The translations under genes were made by a program, and so were the position numbers. Source: Nitrospinae bacterium CG11_big_fil_rev_8_21_14_0_20_45_15 (GTDB lineage Bacteria; Nitrospinota; Nitrospinia; Nitrospinales; VA-1). Taken from it: 64,000 nt of DNA. Shown here piece after piece: positions 50,157 through 60,414 of the stretch. The number at the start of each line of letters is the position of its first letter. Position 1 is the stretch's first letter. Below the pieces are notes generated by a model that searched no databases, was not told the origin of the DNA, and saw only the letters and a program-made list of their open reading frames with translations. Where the stretch lies: contig PCWG01000002.1 in NCBI GenBank assembly GCA_002787235.1, positions 59,250 through 123,249 of the forward strand. Direction: 5' to 3'.

Positions 50157-50585
50157 TTAAACGGCATGGGAGCCAGTGGTTTTTTTGGTTTTTTCAACGT
50201 ACTTCATTTGTAACTGATAAATCAGGTTCTCTAATTGCGTTTGTTCGTCTTTTGTCAGATTTCCCTGAGTTTTTTTGCTCAGCATCTTCAGCATATCGAT
50301 GGTTTGCTCGACCGCAGGGAGGTTGAGAGTTTTCTGTCCGGTTGCAGGATCAGGAGTGTCTCCCAAGTGGTAGAAACCCGTCGAAGCGAGCGACAGAATA
50401 AAAGTGGAAAAATCGATTTGAAAATGTTCTGCATGGGACGAATGACCGGCAGAGCCTTCTTTCTTTTTGCTTTCCTGAGAGGTTTCTTTTTTGGGAGAAT
50501 CCTTTTTCTGAATTTCGTCCTCCGATAACTGGGAGGAACGATTGTCTTGAATAATGAAACCTTCGCCTTCGGCATCAGCGTTCAT
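50157..50585 (-). CDS. DUF1844-type protein
   Basis: 'IDFSTFILSLASTGFYHLGDTPDPATGQKTLNLPAVEQTIDMLKMLSKKTQGNLTKDEQTQLENLIYQLQMKYVE'. Confidence 0.8.
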   Translation of the reverse strand: MNADAEGEGFIIQDNRSSQLSEDEIQKKDSPKKETSQESKKKEGSAGHSSHAEHFQIDFSTFILSLASTGFYHLGDTPDPATGQKTLNLPAVEQTIDMLKMLSKKTQGNLTKDEQTQLENLIYQLQMKYVEKTKKTTGSHAV

Positions 50586-50854
50586 CAGCGTGTCCTTTCC
50601 TTTGACCTGTTTGTATGTGCTCCCTCGTTTTCAAGACCCATTAGCAATCGGACGGAGAATCCCAGAACGATCATAACCAATCCCATGATAAAGCCAAGGT
50701 AGCCATCGCCTTCAATGAATTCCATATAGGATTTCCCGATGATTGGCCATTGCCGGATCAACCCCACAAAAGCGAACAAAAGACCGGCTCCGATCAAAAC
50801 TTTTTTCATCTTGGCGGCACTTTTTTCGTCATTATTTTCGATGTTCTGCTTCAT
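50585..50854 (-). CDS. Small two-TM membrane protein, unknown function
   Basis: Start set at ATG 50854 (MKQNIENNDEKSAAKMKKVLIGAGLLFAFVGLI...); overlaps next gene start. Confidence 0.6.
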   Translation of the reverse strand: MKQNIENNDEKSAAKMKKVLIGAGLLFAFVGLIRQWPIIGKSYMEFIEGDGYLGFIMGLVMIVLGFSVRLLMGLENEGAHTNRSKERTR

Positions 50855-51020
50855 AATCGATAGACAAGGCTGGAAGCTTTGTTTGTTCAATATTAGCCTG
50901 AAATTCAGCGTGGCAAAGGGAAAGATCAACGCATTTGATGCTAGCAAATTGGGCGGCCCATGTCAAAGTTTAAGCCTTCTACTTGGCCTCTTGTTCAGGT
51001 TTTGGTACAGTGACTCTATT

Positions 51021-51872
51021 ATGATAAAGAATTTCTTATTTTTAGTTGGGATTGCATGCATGTCAGTGGGATGCTCGACCCGACAAATTGCAGTGCAATG
51101 GTCATTGCCACTGGTTGCCGACCAGGTTCTGGCCTTGCAGGAAGAATCCGATCTGGATTTGGCCCGCGAAGCGATTCCCGGAAATTTGAAAATACTGGAA
51201 GGTTTGTTGAAAGGTGATGCATCGAATCCCGAATTACTGAAATACCTTGCCGAGGGATTTTGTTCCTACTCCTACACTTTTGTAAAAGACGAAGACCCCG
51301 AACGCGCACGCGAGCTTTATCTACGTGGAAGAAATTATGCTTTGCAGGCTCTTCCCGTAACGGAATTGGAAAAACTCTCCCCAGCGGAAATAAAAGAGGC
51401 AATGTCTTCCATGACGCGTGATGATTTGCCCGCTTTGTTTTGGGCCGGACAATGTTGGGGAGAATGGTTGACCTTGAGCCTGAGTGAACCGCGTGCTTTT
51501 GCCGATATCTCAAAATTGGAAGTCATTTTGCAACGCAATCTGGAGCTGGATGAATCCTATCATTTTGCGGGCCCGCATCTGGCTCTGGGTGTTTTTTATG
51601 GATCGCGATCACGAATGTTGGGTGGCAATCCCGAAAAGGCAAAATTCCATTTTGAACGCAGTCTTGAGTTGGCTGAAAATAAGTACTTGCTGGCATATTA
51701 TTTTTACGCAAAAACCTACGCGGTCCAAATGCAGGATCGGGACTTGTTTGAAACATTGCTGAACACAATACAGGATTCACCCAGGGACATTTTGCCCGAA
51801 CAACGACTGGCAAATGAAACAGCTCGCAAACAAGCAGGTATCTTACTCAAGATGGCGGATGAACTTTTTTAA
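51021..51872 (+). CDS. TRAP transporter-associated TPR lipoprotein, TatT family
   Basis: 'VGIACMSVGCSTRQIA' lipobox; 'AREAIPGNLKILEGLLKGDASNPELLKYLAEGFCSYSYTFVKDEDPERARELYLRGRNYALQAL' as in Treponema Tp0956-like proteins; adjacent to a DctP gene. ORF open from 50739. Confidence 0.82.
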   Translation: MIKNFLFLVGIACMSVGCSTRQIAVQWSLPLVADQVLALQEESDLDLAREAIPGNLKILEGLLKGDASNPELLKYLAEGFCSYSYTFVKDEDPERARELYLRGRNYALQALPVTELEKLSPAEIKEAMSSMTRDDLPALFWAGQCWGEWLTLSLSEPRAFADISKLEVILQRNLELDESYHFAGPHLALGVFYGSRSRMLGGNPEKAKFHFERSLELAENKYLLAYYFYAKTYAVQMQDRDLFETLLNTIQDSPRDILPEQRLANETARKQAGILLKMADELF

Positions 51873-51956
51873 AGAAAAGGGTTTTTCCTGTTTACTGAGA
51901 AGATGCACGCTAGAAAGCCTGCTCAAATTTAATTCTGATTTTCAGGGGAAATCTTA

Positions 51957-52982
51957 ATGGTAAAAACCAGAAGTATTATCAGAACATTGTGTTTGAGCCT
52001 TGCGCTGTTATTGGCTGGAGGGGCGGTTGGACTTGTTGAAGCCGGGGAAAAACAGCACGTCATCAAATTTGCGACGCTGGCACCCGAAGGCTCCTCCTGG
52101 ATGAAACAGATGCGCGAGTTGGCTCGTGAAGTAAGCGAAAAGACTCAAGGGCAGGTAGAGTTCAAATTTTATCCGGGTGGTGTTTCAGGCGACGAAAAGG
52201 ATGTGATCCGAAAAATACGGATCGGCCAGTTGCATTCCGCAGGATTTACAGGCGTAGGACTCGGCGACATTCTCCCGGAAGTGCGTGTTCTTGACCTGCC
52301 GTTTTTGTTTGAGACGGATGAAGAGGTGGCTTATGTTTACGATGCGATGGACGAGTATTTCATGCGAGCATTCGAAGACAAAGGCTACGTACTTTTAGGC
52401 TGGGTGCCTGTGGGCTGGGTGCATTTCTTTTCCGTTCCCAAAATTGAGAGCATTGAGGATCTTCAACGTTCACGTCCCTGGTTATGGGCGGGGGACCCAC
52501 TGGTAGAATCGGCCTATCAGGCAATGGATGTCAATCCTGTTCCCCTTGCTCTGCCAGATGTTTTGATGTCCCTGCAAACGGGAATGGTCGATGTCGTCTA
52601 CGGTTCGCCACAAGGAACACTCGCCTTGCAATGGTTCTCCCGTGTCAAACACATGACTTCATTTCGGATGGGTTACGCAACAGGTGGCGTTTTGATTTCA
52701 AAAAGAAAATTCAATCAACTGCCAGAAGATGTTCAGTCGGTATTTAAATCGACAGCAAAAAACCATTTGAATAAATTGATGAAAATTATTCAGAGTGAGA
52801 ATATGGAATCCATTCAAATCATGAAAGAAAATGGCGTGACTCTCACACCGGAACTTTCAAAGAATGCAAAATCTGGTTTCCTGCAAGCCGGAGTTAAGGC
52901 TCGCGATCAATTGACCGGAAAATTATTTTCTATTGAGTTATTAAAAAAAGTAGAATCTTTCATTGCCGAAGTTCGAAAATAA
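51957..52982 (+). CDS. TRAP-type solute-binding protein (DctP family)
   Basis: 'HVIKFATLAPEGSSWMKQMRELAREVSEKTQGQVEFKFYPGGVSGDEKDVIRKIRIGQLHSAGFTGVGL'. Confidence 0.9.
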   Translation: MVKTRSIIRTLCLSLALLLAGGAVGLVEAGEKQHVIKFATLAPEGSSWMKQMRELAREVSEKTQGQVEFKFYPGGVSGDEKDVIRKIRIGQLHSAGFTGVGLGDILPEVRVLDLPFLFETDEEVAYVYDAMDEYFMRAFEDKGYVLLGWVPVGWVHFFSVPKIESIEDLQRSRPWLWAGDPLVESAYQAMDVNPVPLALPDVLMSLQTGMVDVVYGSPQGTLALQWFSRVKHMTSFRMGYATGGVLISKRKFNQLPEDVQSVFKSTAKNHLNKLMKIIQSENMESIQIMKENGVTLTPELSKNAKSGFLQAGVKARDQLTGKLFSIELLKKVESFIAEVRK

Positions 52983-53029
52983 CAAACAAGTTATTTGTAA
53001 ATAATTTTTAAAATAGGGGTTGTTGAATC

Positions 53030-53593
53030 TTGAGCAAACACTATGAAAAGCTGAATGAAAAATTAAAAAAGTTTATTGAAGATCAAAAAATATTCTTTGT
53101 GGGGACTGCGGCGTCTGAAGGACGCGTCAACGTGTCGCCCAAAGGTATGGACAGTCTTCATGTTTTGAATGACCGACAGTTGATCTGGCTCAATCTCACC
53201 GGAAGCGGAAACGAGACCGCCGCACACATCCAGGAGCTGGCGCGCATGACCATCCTTTTTTGTGCATTTGCAGGTGATCCGCTGATACTGAGGGTTTACG
53301 GCAATGCCCGGGCGGTTCATCCAAGGGATAATGAATGGAACGAATGGATTTCCATGTTTCCAGAATATCCCGGGTCCCGGCAGATTTTTTTACTCGATAT
53401 CGATCTCGTGCAAACTTCGTGCGGATTTGCGGTTCCTAACTTTGAGTATCAGGAAGATAGAGGAGACCTGATCTATTGGACTCAAAAGATAGGCGACGAA
53501 GGAGTGAAGAAATACTGGGCCGATAAAAATCAGGTCAGCATCGACGGCAAACCGACGGGAATTTTTAAGGATTCAGAAGGTTCACAAAAATAG
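53030..53593 (+). CDS. Pyridoxamine 5'-phosphate oxidase family flavoprotein
   Basis: 'FIEDQKIFFVGTAASEGRVNVSPKGMDSLHVLNDRQLIWLNLTGSGNETAAHIQE'; TTG start. Confidence 0.82.
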   Translation: MSKHYEKLNEKLKKFIEDQKIFFVGTAASEGRVNVSPKGMDSLHVLNDRQLIWLNLTGSGNETAAHIQELARMTILFCAFAGDPLILRVYGNARAVHPRDNEWNEWISMFPEYPGSRQIFLLDIDLVQTSCGFAVPNFEYQEDRGDLIYWTQKIGDEGVKKYWADKNQVSIDGKPTGIFKDSEGSQK

Positions 53594-53611
53594 TCAACAT
53601 CCTTCATGGTC

Positions 53612-55012
53612 TCACCTTAGTTTAGACAAAATGTGTTTCAGCCACTTGGAATCCGCTCCCCAGTAGATATGGGTGTAACTGGCGATGCTGTTTTTGAAAA
53701 CATAGCCATCTGCAACAGCAGGGTTACTGGCTTTTGTATCAGAGGTCATTTGAGGTTTCTCTGGATTGTTGCTGAAGTGGGAGAAGTGAAACTCGTGGCC
53801 TTTGAGGCGGATGGTTTCTTTTGTTCCCGAATCAAACTTTAAATCACGGTAGCCCAGTGTCATTCGTTTGGGATTCAGAGTGGTTTCGAACTGGAAGAGT
53901 CCCGCCATTTTGAATTTCGTGCCTTCCTCAGTGGTGAGCGATTTCCCCAAATACATCATCCCTCCGCATTCCGCAACGACGGGTTTCCCGGATTGCCCCC
54001 AAAGCCGTATGGATTTTCTCATCGTTGTATTCTCAGAGAGTTGCTTTGCGAACAATTCAGGGTAGCCTCCGGGAAGGTATAACCAGTCCGCCCCATTCGG
54101 GATGGTCTTGTCTGCAATGGGCGAGAAAAACTGGATGCTTCCCCCGTAAAAACGAAATTGATCCAAAGTGTCCTGATAGATGAATTGAAAGGCAGAATCC
54201 CTTGCAACCGCAACCGTAAAGGGTTTGATTGTGGTGGAATGGTTCCAGCGCGATCTTGGGGGCTTTCTGTTTTCTAGCAACGGGATTTCTGCCAGCCGAA
54301 GGATTTTTTTGATGTCTAGATGATTCTCCACATGATCGGCCCAACGTTCGTAAAGATCATCCGTTTGCTCTGCTCCGAGTTGCAGTCCCAGATGACGGCT
54401 GGAAATTTCAAGTTTGGGATCAAAAGGCAAGTGTCCGAGAAACGGTAGCCCCGTATGACTTTCAACGGCCCGACGAATCATCTCTGCGTGGCGCGCACCA
54501 TTTACTTTGTTGGCGACGACACCGAGAAAACGCAGGTCGGGATCAAATTCTTTAAAACCTTTTACCAGCGCGGCTGAGGATCGGGCCATGGCAGAACCGT
54601 TGAACACGAACAAGACCGGAAGGCCGATCAATTTGGCAATTTGTGCGGTGGATCCGGTTTCATTGGTGGCACTGGCCCCGTCAAACAAGCCCATGACCCC
54701 TTCGGCTATGACCATATTGGCAGAGTGGGAGGTTTCCTCAAACAGTTTGCGTACATAAGATTTGGAACACATTTTTGTGTCGAGGTTGTAACTGGGACGA
54801 GAACAGGCGCGTTCGTGATGACTGGGATCGATGTAGTCTGGCCCGGACTTGAAAGGGGCGACCTGATATCCTTTACGGCTAAACAGGCGCATGAGTCCTG
54901 CCGTTAACGAAGATTTCCCCGCACCGGAATGTGTTGCGGATACAATGAACCCATATTTTTTAGAATCCTTAATCTTTGATACAGATAAGTTAGGGTCAAA
55001 TCTTGTTTTCAT
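53612..55012 (-). CDS. cobB: Cobyrinate a,c-diamide synthase
   Basis: 'FIVSATHSGAGKSSLTAGLMRLFSRKGYQVAPFKSGPDYIDPSHH', 'YLPGGYPELFAKQLSEN', 'AECGGMMYLGKSL'. Confidence 0.94.
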   Translation of the reverse strand: MKTRFDPNLSVSKIKDSKKYGFIVSATHSGAGKSSLTAGLMRLFSRKGYQVAPFKSGPDYIDPSHHERACSRPSYNLDTKMCSKSYVRKLFEETSHSANMVIAEGVMGLFDGASATNETGSTAQIAKLIGLPVLFVFNGSAMARSSAALVKGFKEFDPDLRFLGVVANKVNGARHAEMIRRAVESHTGLPFLGHLPFDPKLEISSRHLGLQLGAEQTDDLYERWADHVENHLDIKKILRLAEIPLLENRKPPRSRWNHSTTIKPFTVAVARDSAFQFIYQDTLDQFRFYGGSIQFFSPIADKTIPNGADWLYLPGGYPELFAKQLSENTTMRKSIRLWGQSGKPVVAECGGMMYLGKSLTTEEGTKFKMAGLFQFETTLNPKRMTLGYRDLKFDSGTKETIRLKGHEFHFSHFSNNPEKPQMTSDTKASNPAVADGYVFKNSIASYTHIYWGADSKWLKHILSKLR

Positions 55013-55025
55013 ATAACTTTAAGAC

Positions 55026-55979
55026 TCAAAAGGAGGAACTGAAAAATTTTCGCGCAAAATAGAACAGGGCCAAGGCCATTGTCCCTGCGAGAAACATTAT
55101 TTTGTGGGTATCGCCGATGGTTCTGGCCGTTACGGGGTGAATGCTTTCACCTATGAATGGTTTATCGACCCATTCGCCATGGTAGCGATTGGGCCCACCC
55201 ATGCGGATGCCCAGTCCACCGGCAACCGTCGCCTCGGGCAATCCCGCATTGGGACTGGAGTGGTTTTGCCCATCCCGCAGGGCTGTGGTAATGGCACGGC
55301 ATCCATTGAATCCGCAAATTGAAATCGCCAGTGTCATTAAGGGAACGGAAAGACGTGCCGGTATCCAGTTGGCGACATCATCGAGACGCGCTGGAATTTC
55401 CCCAAATGCTAGATACTTTTCATTTTTATAACCGAACATGGAGTCCATTGTGTTGATCGCCTTGTAAATTAATGCAAGGGGGGCACCGCCGATGAAGGCA
55501 TAAAACAAAGGCGCGATGACCCCATCGACTGTATTTTCTGCAACGGTTTCGGTTGCGCCGCAGGCAATTGCCTGAGCATCAAGCTCTTGTGTTTCACGAC
55601 CAACGATCTGCGACAAACTGTTTCGTGCCGACGGCAAATTATTTTTTTGCAGGTGCTGTTGAACGGGGAGGCTTTCGTCGTAAAGACAGCGGGTGGAAAG
55701 GGTGGTGTAGATGAGGTAGATGGAGCCGATTTCAAAAGCGATGGGTGAAATTTTTGCCAGCAGACATAGGATCGCACTGCACATCACTCCTGTTATTGCA
55801 ACAACCGTCAGGGTTGTGATGGCTCCGGCGAGCGTTGGGTGTGTGATCCTTTTCCGAGTTTGATTTTCCATGAAGCTGGCAAACCGGCCTATGTATCGGA
55901 CGGGATGAGGAAACCATCTCGGATCTCCAAGGATGAGATCGAAATAAAAGGCGATAAAAATACGATCCGCTAGATCCAT
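55026..55979 (-). CDS. cbiB: Adenosylcobinamide-phosphate synthase
   Basis: 'DLILGDPRWFPHPVRYIGRFASFMEN', 'VAENTVDGVIAPLFYAFIGGAPLALIYKAINTMDSMFGYKNEKY', 'SPNAGLPEATVAGGLGIRMGGPN'. Confidence 0.94.
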   Translation of the reverse strand: MDLADRIFIAFYFDLILGDPRWFPHPVRYIGRFASFMENQTRKRITHPTLAGAITTLTVVAITGVMCSAILCLLAKISPIAFEIGSIYLIYTTLSTRCLYDESLPVQQHLQKNNLPSARNSLSQIVGRETQELDAQAIACGATETVAENTVDGVIAPLFYAFIGGAPLALIYKAINTMDSMFGYKNEKYLAFGEIPARLDDVANWIPARLSVPLMTLAISICGFNGCRAITTALRDGQNHSSPNAGLPEATVAGGLGIRMGGPNRYHGEWVDKPFIGESIHPVTARTIGDTHKIMFLAGTMALALFYFARKFFSSSF

Positions 55980-55982
55980 GGC

Positions 55983-57152
55983 TCAAAGCAGACTGAGTTT
56001 CAGCAACCCTTTTTCAACACTCGCAATCAGGCGTTGGTTTTCTTCTTCATTACGGACGGCTGTTCTGAAGTAGGATGCATTGAGGCCGATAAAATTCTCA
56101 CAATTTCTTATCAGAATGCTATCTTTAAGAAGAGACTCAAAAAACAGACGTGGGGCCTTGGGATCGCTGGCAATGAGTTGAAATAGAATGAAATTTGCCG
56201 CTGAGGGAAAAGGCCGCAGAGAGGAAATGTTGTCCAGTTTGTAGAACAGCCTTTCACGTTGATCTGTATTCCAGATGCGGGCTGTTTCGGTGTATTTCTT
56301 ATCGCGCAAGGCAACGGTGCCGAGCTTTTGCGCAAGGGCATTCACTGACCAGGGCGGGCGTTGTGACTCGATAGATTGAATGTGATGAGATGCCATGATG
56401 CCATACCCAAGGCGGAGGCCGGGCAGGGCATGAAACTTGGTCATGCTCCGAATCTGAATAAGAAATGAGTGCCGATGGGCTTGTTCCGGTGCACAGAAAA
56501 AAGCGTTTGAAAATTCAGTGAAGGTTTCATCTATGATGAGAAAAATTCTGTTTTTTTCACAAAAATCCAGCAGGACTTTTAATTCGTCCAAGTTCCATAG
56601 CTGTCCTGCGGGACTGCTGGGATGACCCAAAATGATCGCCCCGGTATTTGCATCGCTGAGAGCAGAAAAAATTATTTTCTCAACGGGTAATTGAAATCCA
56701 TTTTCGGCCGTGCCGCAAAGAGACAGAATGTGATGCCCGGACAGCTCGAACGCTCGGCGATATTCTGAAAAACACGGATCAAGAATGATGACCGTCTGGG
56801 ATTCAGGGATCAGTGCGGGAAGTGCATAGATCAGCTCGGTTGATCCGTTGGTGACGATAAAATTTTCTTCAGGAAAGTTCCATGTTTCTTCAAGAGCCGA
56901 TTTGAATTCTCTGCAATCAGGATCGGGGTAGGATTGAATCCATTCTCCTGCCTGGGGGAGAAGATCGAGAACTGCTTGAGGGGGTCCCATTCGGTTGATG
57001 CTGGCACTGAAATCTAAAATGGAAGCAGGTGAAAGACCACTGATTTGAGCCGCAGAAATCAGGTCACCACCATGTGTTGGCCACTGCGGGGTTAAAATCG
57101 CATCTTCAATAGAGTTTTGAAAATCTTTTAGTTTTTCGCCGGGGAGATTCAT
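55983..57152 (-). CDS. cobD: Threonine-phosphate decarboxylase-like PLP aminotransferase (cobalamin pathway)
   Basis: 'PTHGGDLISAAQISGLSPASILDFSASINRMGPP', PLP lysine region 'QIRSMTKFHALPGLRLGYGI'; upstream of cbiB-cobB. Confidence 0.87.
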   Translation of the reverse strand: MNLPGEKLKDFQNSIEDAILTPQWPTHGGDLISAAQISGLSPASILDFSASINRMGPPQAVLDLLPQAGEWIQSYPDPDCREFKSALEETWNFPEENFIVTNGSTELIYALPALIPESQTVIILDPCFSEYRRAFELSGHHILSLCGTAENGFQLPVEKIIFSALSDANTGAIILGHPSSPAGQLWNLDELKVLLDFCEKNRIFLIIDETFTEFSNAFFCAPEQAHRHSFLIQIRSMTKFHALPGLRLGYGIMASHHIQSIESQRPPWSVNALAQKLGTVALRDKKYTETARIWNTDQRERLFYKLDNISSLRPFPSAANFILFQLIASDPKAPRLFFESLLKDSILIRNCENFIGLNASYFRTAVRNEEENQRLIASVEKGLLKLSLL

Positions 57153-57382
57153 GCTTTGATCTTATATGAGATAATTCGCTGTATTCCGAACTGACATTTC
57201 TAAAGGGTGTTGTGATAAAAAGGTTTTGATCATTTGAGAAACGAAGCCTTAGAAGGATAGCATTTTGATAGTAAAATAACAGTCGTATATTCCATCAGAC
57301 CTTACTTCTTTTGATGTGGATGATGGTGTTGATAGATCGAACTTAGCGTTGCAATAAAAATTCCTTCAAACAAAACAGTTGA

Positions 57383-58366
57383 ATGCACTCGGACGAATTG
57401 CAGGTTAAAAATTTGAAAGTTGCCTTTTCTTCTCCTCAGGGTGATTTGATCGCGGTGAATGGAATCAGCTTTCAAATTGAAAAAGGAGAAACGCTTGCGC
57501 TTGTTGGCGAGTCCGGTTGCGGAAAAACGGTGAGCGCGCTGTCTATTTTACGCCTGATTCCAGAGCCGCCGGGAAAGGTGCTGGGGGGTGAAATCTTTTT
57601 GAGCGACCGCGATCTTTTGCGTTTGTCACCCAAGGAGATGAGGGATTTGCGCGGTAATGATATTGCGATGATTTTTCAAGATCCGCTGGCTTCTCTCAAT
57701 CCCGTGTTGACTATTGGGGAGCAGATCATCGAAACCCTGTTACGACATACTAAAATCTCGCGCTCAGAAGCGACAAAACGGACGGAAGAATTATTGCGTC
57801 GCGTCGAAATACCTTCGCCATCTCAAAAAATGAAGAATTACCCTCACCAACTGTCTGGCGGGATGCGGCAACGAGTGATGATCGCGATGGCCTTGTCCTG
57901 CTCCCCAAAAATATTGATTGCGGACGAGCCGACCACCGCACTGGATGTTTTGATCCAATTGCAGATTCTGGACTTGCTAAAGCAATTGAAGGAAGAAACC
58001 GGGATGTCGATTCTGCTCATCACCCACGATCTGGGTGTGGTGCGGGCCGTCGCCCAACGCGTTCTTGTCATGTACGCCGGAGACATCGTCGAAGTTTCGC
58101 CGATGCATGCTCTGATGAAAACACCTTTGCATCCCTACACACAAGGTTTGATTGAATCACTGCCGTCACAGTCGGCAAGTAAAAACAGAGCACGTTTGCC
58201 TGCAATACCCGGCGTTGTGCCATCGCTTGGGCAACGTCCGGGGGGATGCCCCTTTCATCCGCGTTGCGCGAAAGTGGAGTCCCGTTGTCGCGAAAAATTT
58301 CCGGAATTGAAGGAATTGGAGCCGGGGCGTTGGGCGCGCTGTTTCGTGGCGGAAAGGGGTCGATGA
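57383..58366 (+). CDS. Peptide/nickel-type ABC transporter ATP-binding protein (DppD/OppD family)
   Basis: '[25 protein letters not shown]', '[33 protein letters not shown]', C-terminal Cys motif '[16 protein letters not shown]'. Confidence 0.92.
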   Translation: MHSDELQVKNLKVAFSSPQGDLIAVNGISFQIEKGETLALVGESGCGKTVSALSILRLIPEPPGKVLGGEIFLSDRDLLRLSPKEMRDLRGNDIAMIFQDPLASLNPVLTIGEQIIETLLRHTKISRSEATKRTEELLRRVEIPSPSQKMKNYPHQLSGGMRQRVMIAMALSCSPKILIADEPTTALDVLIQLQILDLLKQLKEETGMSILLITHDLGVVRAVAQRVLVMYAGDIVEVSPMHALMKTPLHPYTQGLIESLPSQSASKNRARLPAIPGVVPSLGQRPGGCPFHPRCAKVESRCREKFPELKELEPGRWARCFVAERGR

Positions 58367-59343
58367 AAAATTCTATTTCCGAAACACCCTTGTTGGAAGT
58401 GAAGCGTTTGCAAAAATACTTTCATGCGAAGCAAAACAATGGCGCAAGGGGTGGCGAAATTTTAAAGGCCGTGGATGATATTTCATTCACACTCCGGGCA
58501 GGGGAGGCACTGGGATTGGTCGGAGAGAGCGGTTGCGGCAAATCAACCACGGCACGTGCTGTTTTGAGACTCGTCGAACCAGACGCAGGTGATGTTTTTT
58601 ATAAGGGTATCGACATGCTAAAACTTTGCCCCGAAGAAATGCGATTTCTGCGGAAGGAAATGCAGATCATCTTTCAAGATCCGCTTGCCGCGTTGAATCC
58701 CAAACGCCGCATACGCGATATCCTTTCCGAGCCCTTTATCATTCACGGCGTGACAGATATGGATTTCAGACAAAAAAGTATCGCCGGATTGTTACAAAAA
58801 ACAGGGCTTTCGGAAGATCAGTTAGCGCGTTTTCCACATGAGTTCAGCGGAGGCCAATTGCAACGCATCGGCATTGCACGCGCCTTGGCCCTCAATCCGC
58901 GTCTGATCGTTGCAGACGAGCCGGTATCCGCGCTGGATGTGTCCATACAGGCGCAGATTGTGAATTTGTTGTCCGACTTGAAAGAAAATGAGGGTATTGC
59001 GTTTTTATTCATCTCACACGATATGGGAGTGGTCGAACATTTCTGCGATCGCGTGGCGGTGATGTACTTGGGGAAAATTGTCGAGATGGCGACCGCCCAG
59101 TCTCTTTATGCCAAACCCCGTCATCCTTACACCTTGGCCCTGATGGCGGCTGTTCCGAGTTTGAGGGATGAAGTGCAAGTTCAGAAAGTTATCACTGGAG
59201 AAGCTATGGACACGACAGTTTTCGCGAAAGGCTGTGCCTTTCAGGCGCGATGCCCGATCAAGGAAAAACAGTGCGAAGATATTTCACCCACCTTAAAGGA
59301 AATTGCCCCTGGTCACAGCGTTGCCTGCCATTTGAGCGAATGA
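58363..59343 (+). CDS. Peptide/nickel-type ABC transporter ATP-binding protein (DppF/OppF family)
   Basis: '[19 protein letters not shown]', 'FSGGQLQRIGIARALALNPRLIVADEPVSALDVSIQAQ'. Start set at ATG 58363 (ATGA overlap); ORF open from 58246. Confidence 0.92.
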   Translation: MKNSISETPLLEVKRLQKYFHAKQNNGARGGEILKAVDDISFTLRAGEALGLVGESGCGKSTTARAVLRLVEPDAGDVFYKGIDMLKLCPEEMRFLRKEMQIIFQDPLAALNPKRRIRDILSEPFIIHGVTDMDFRQKSIAGLLQKTGLSEDQLARFPHEFSGGQLQRIGIARALALNPRLIVADEPVSALDVSIQAQIVNLLSDLKENEGIAFLFISHDMGVVEHFCDRVAVMYLGKIVEMATAQSLYAKPRHPYTLALMAAVPSLRDEVQVQKVITGEAMDTTVFAKGCAFQARCPIKEKQCEDISPTLKEIAPGHSVACHLSE

Positions 59344-59503
59344 ATCTAATGAGTGCTCAAGATACCCAAAGCCTGGTTTCCTGATTTTTTAAAAAAATTG
59401 AAACTCCTGAAATTTATGCTATTGTTTCGGCTCTATTTGATATAGGCATGCAGATAGGCTATTTAGGAGTGCTCAACTAACTACAGATTTCCGGGGTATA
59501 CTT

Positions 59504-60172
59504 ATGAGGTTCTTACAATTTGCAAAGTATGCAGTAGTAGGAATATTTCTAGCGATGGATCTTGGCGGTTGTGCGGGTGGAATGGTCGGGACAGTGCTCA
59601 ATAACGCACCCTACAATCATGCGGAAACACTGTCTCATATTACTTCACTTGGGGCAGGGCGTAGTGCGTTTAAAGACCCCAAATATGGGATTTCGTTCAG
59701 CTTCTCATCCGATTGGAAAGTCGTTGAGCCTACAGAAAAGTTGAAGATTAGTGAAGAGAGCGATCTGCGAATTTTTTTGCAAGGCCCGAACGGATTTGTG
59801 ATGGCTCGGGTGGATCAGTGGAACATGTCACTTTCCAAGGTTGATTATGAGGAAGGCTTCGATGAATTTTTTGGTGAGGTTCTCGCTTCCAGAATCAGGA
59901 AATACGATCATCTTAATATGAAGGGATCCACTGTTATAAAAAATAAGGTCACTCCATCGGAAATAGGGCTCACCTTTGAAATTGCAACTACCTATACAAA
60001 AAGTAAAAAAGGTCCTCTTTTGACCATTGGGAAGCACTTTCTGCCGTTTGAAAATGATTTTGTTGTCAATCTGGTTGCTGTTGGAAGCCCTAGTTATAAA
60101 AATATCAAGGAAGACGCCCTTTGGAAGATATCTGAAACATTTCAGATCAGCGAATTGTCTGTAATACAATAG
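59504..60172 (+). CDS. Lipoprotein of unknown function
   Basis: 'MDLGGCAGG' lipobox-like; 'PKYGISFSFSSDWKVVEPTEK' PsbP/DUF-like fold pattern. Confidence 0.6.
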   Translation: MRFLQFAKYAVVGIFLAMDLGGCAGGMVGTVLNNAPYNHAETLSHITSLGAGRSAFKDPKYGISFSFSSDWKVVEPTEKLKISEESDLRIFLQGPNGFVMARVDQWNMSLSKVDYEEGFDEFFGEVLASRIRKYDHLNMKGSTVIKNKVTPSEIGLTFEIATTYTKSKKGPLLTIGKHFLPFENDFVVNLVAVGSPSYKNIKEDALWKISETFQISELSVIQ

Positions 60173-60273
60173 AGATGATCTGCCTGTAATTGAGAGTTTT
60201 TCTGAAAATTTGCCTGCCATTTGGCGGAATTACGAATTTTTAAAATAAATTATTACCTGAATGAGGCATTTCC

Positions 60274-60301
60274 TTGACAAGAGATGGATAAATGCTATAG
60301 G
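60274..60301 (+). promoter_or_regulatory. Sigma70-type promoter upstream of rplU-rpmA
   Basis: TTGACA 60274-60279, 16-bp spacer, TATAGG 60296-60301; about 110 nt leader before rplU containing hairpin CCCTA-TTGGA-TAGGG (60366-60380). Confidence 0.6.
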
Positions 60302-60414
60302 ATGCCTAATTCTTGCTTTGTGAAATGTAACGATTGTTTATATTATTTCAAACGGCTGTTCTGTTCCCTATTGGATAGGGGAAGACGGGGTCGTATGGTC
60401 AGGAGCGTTTAGAG

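Noticed and set aside
57153-57382. Possible cobalamin riboswitch upstream of the cobD-cbiB-cobB operon
   Set aside because: No recognisable B12-box (GCCACTG-like) or extended structure seen by eye in the divergent intergenic region.
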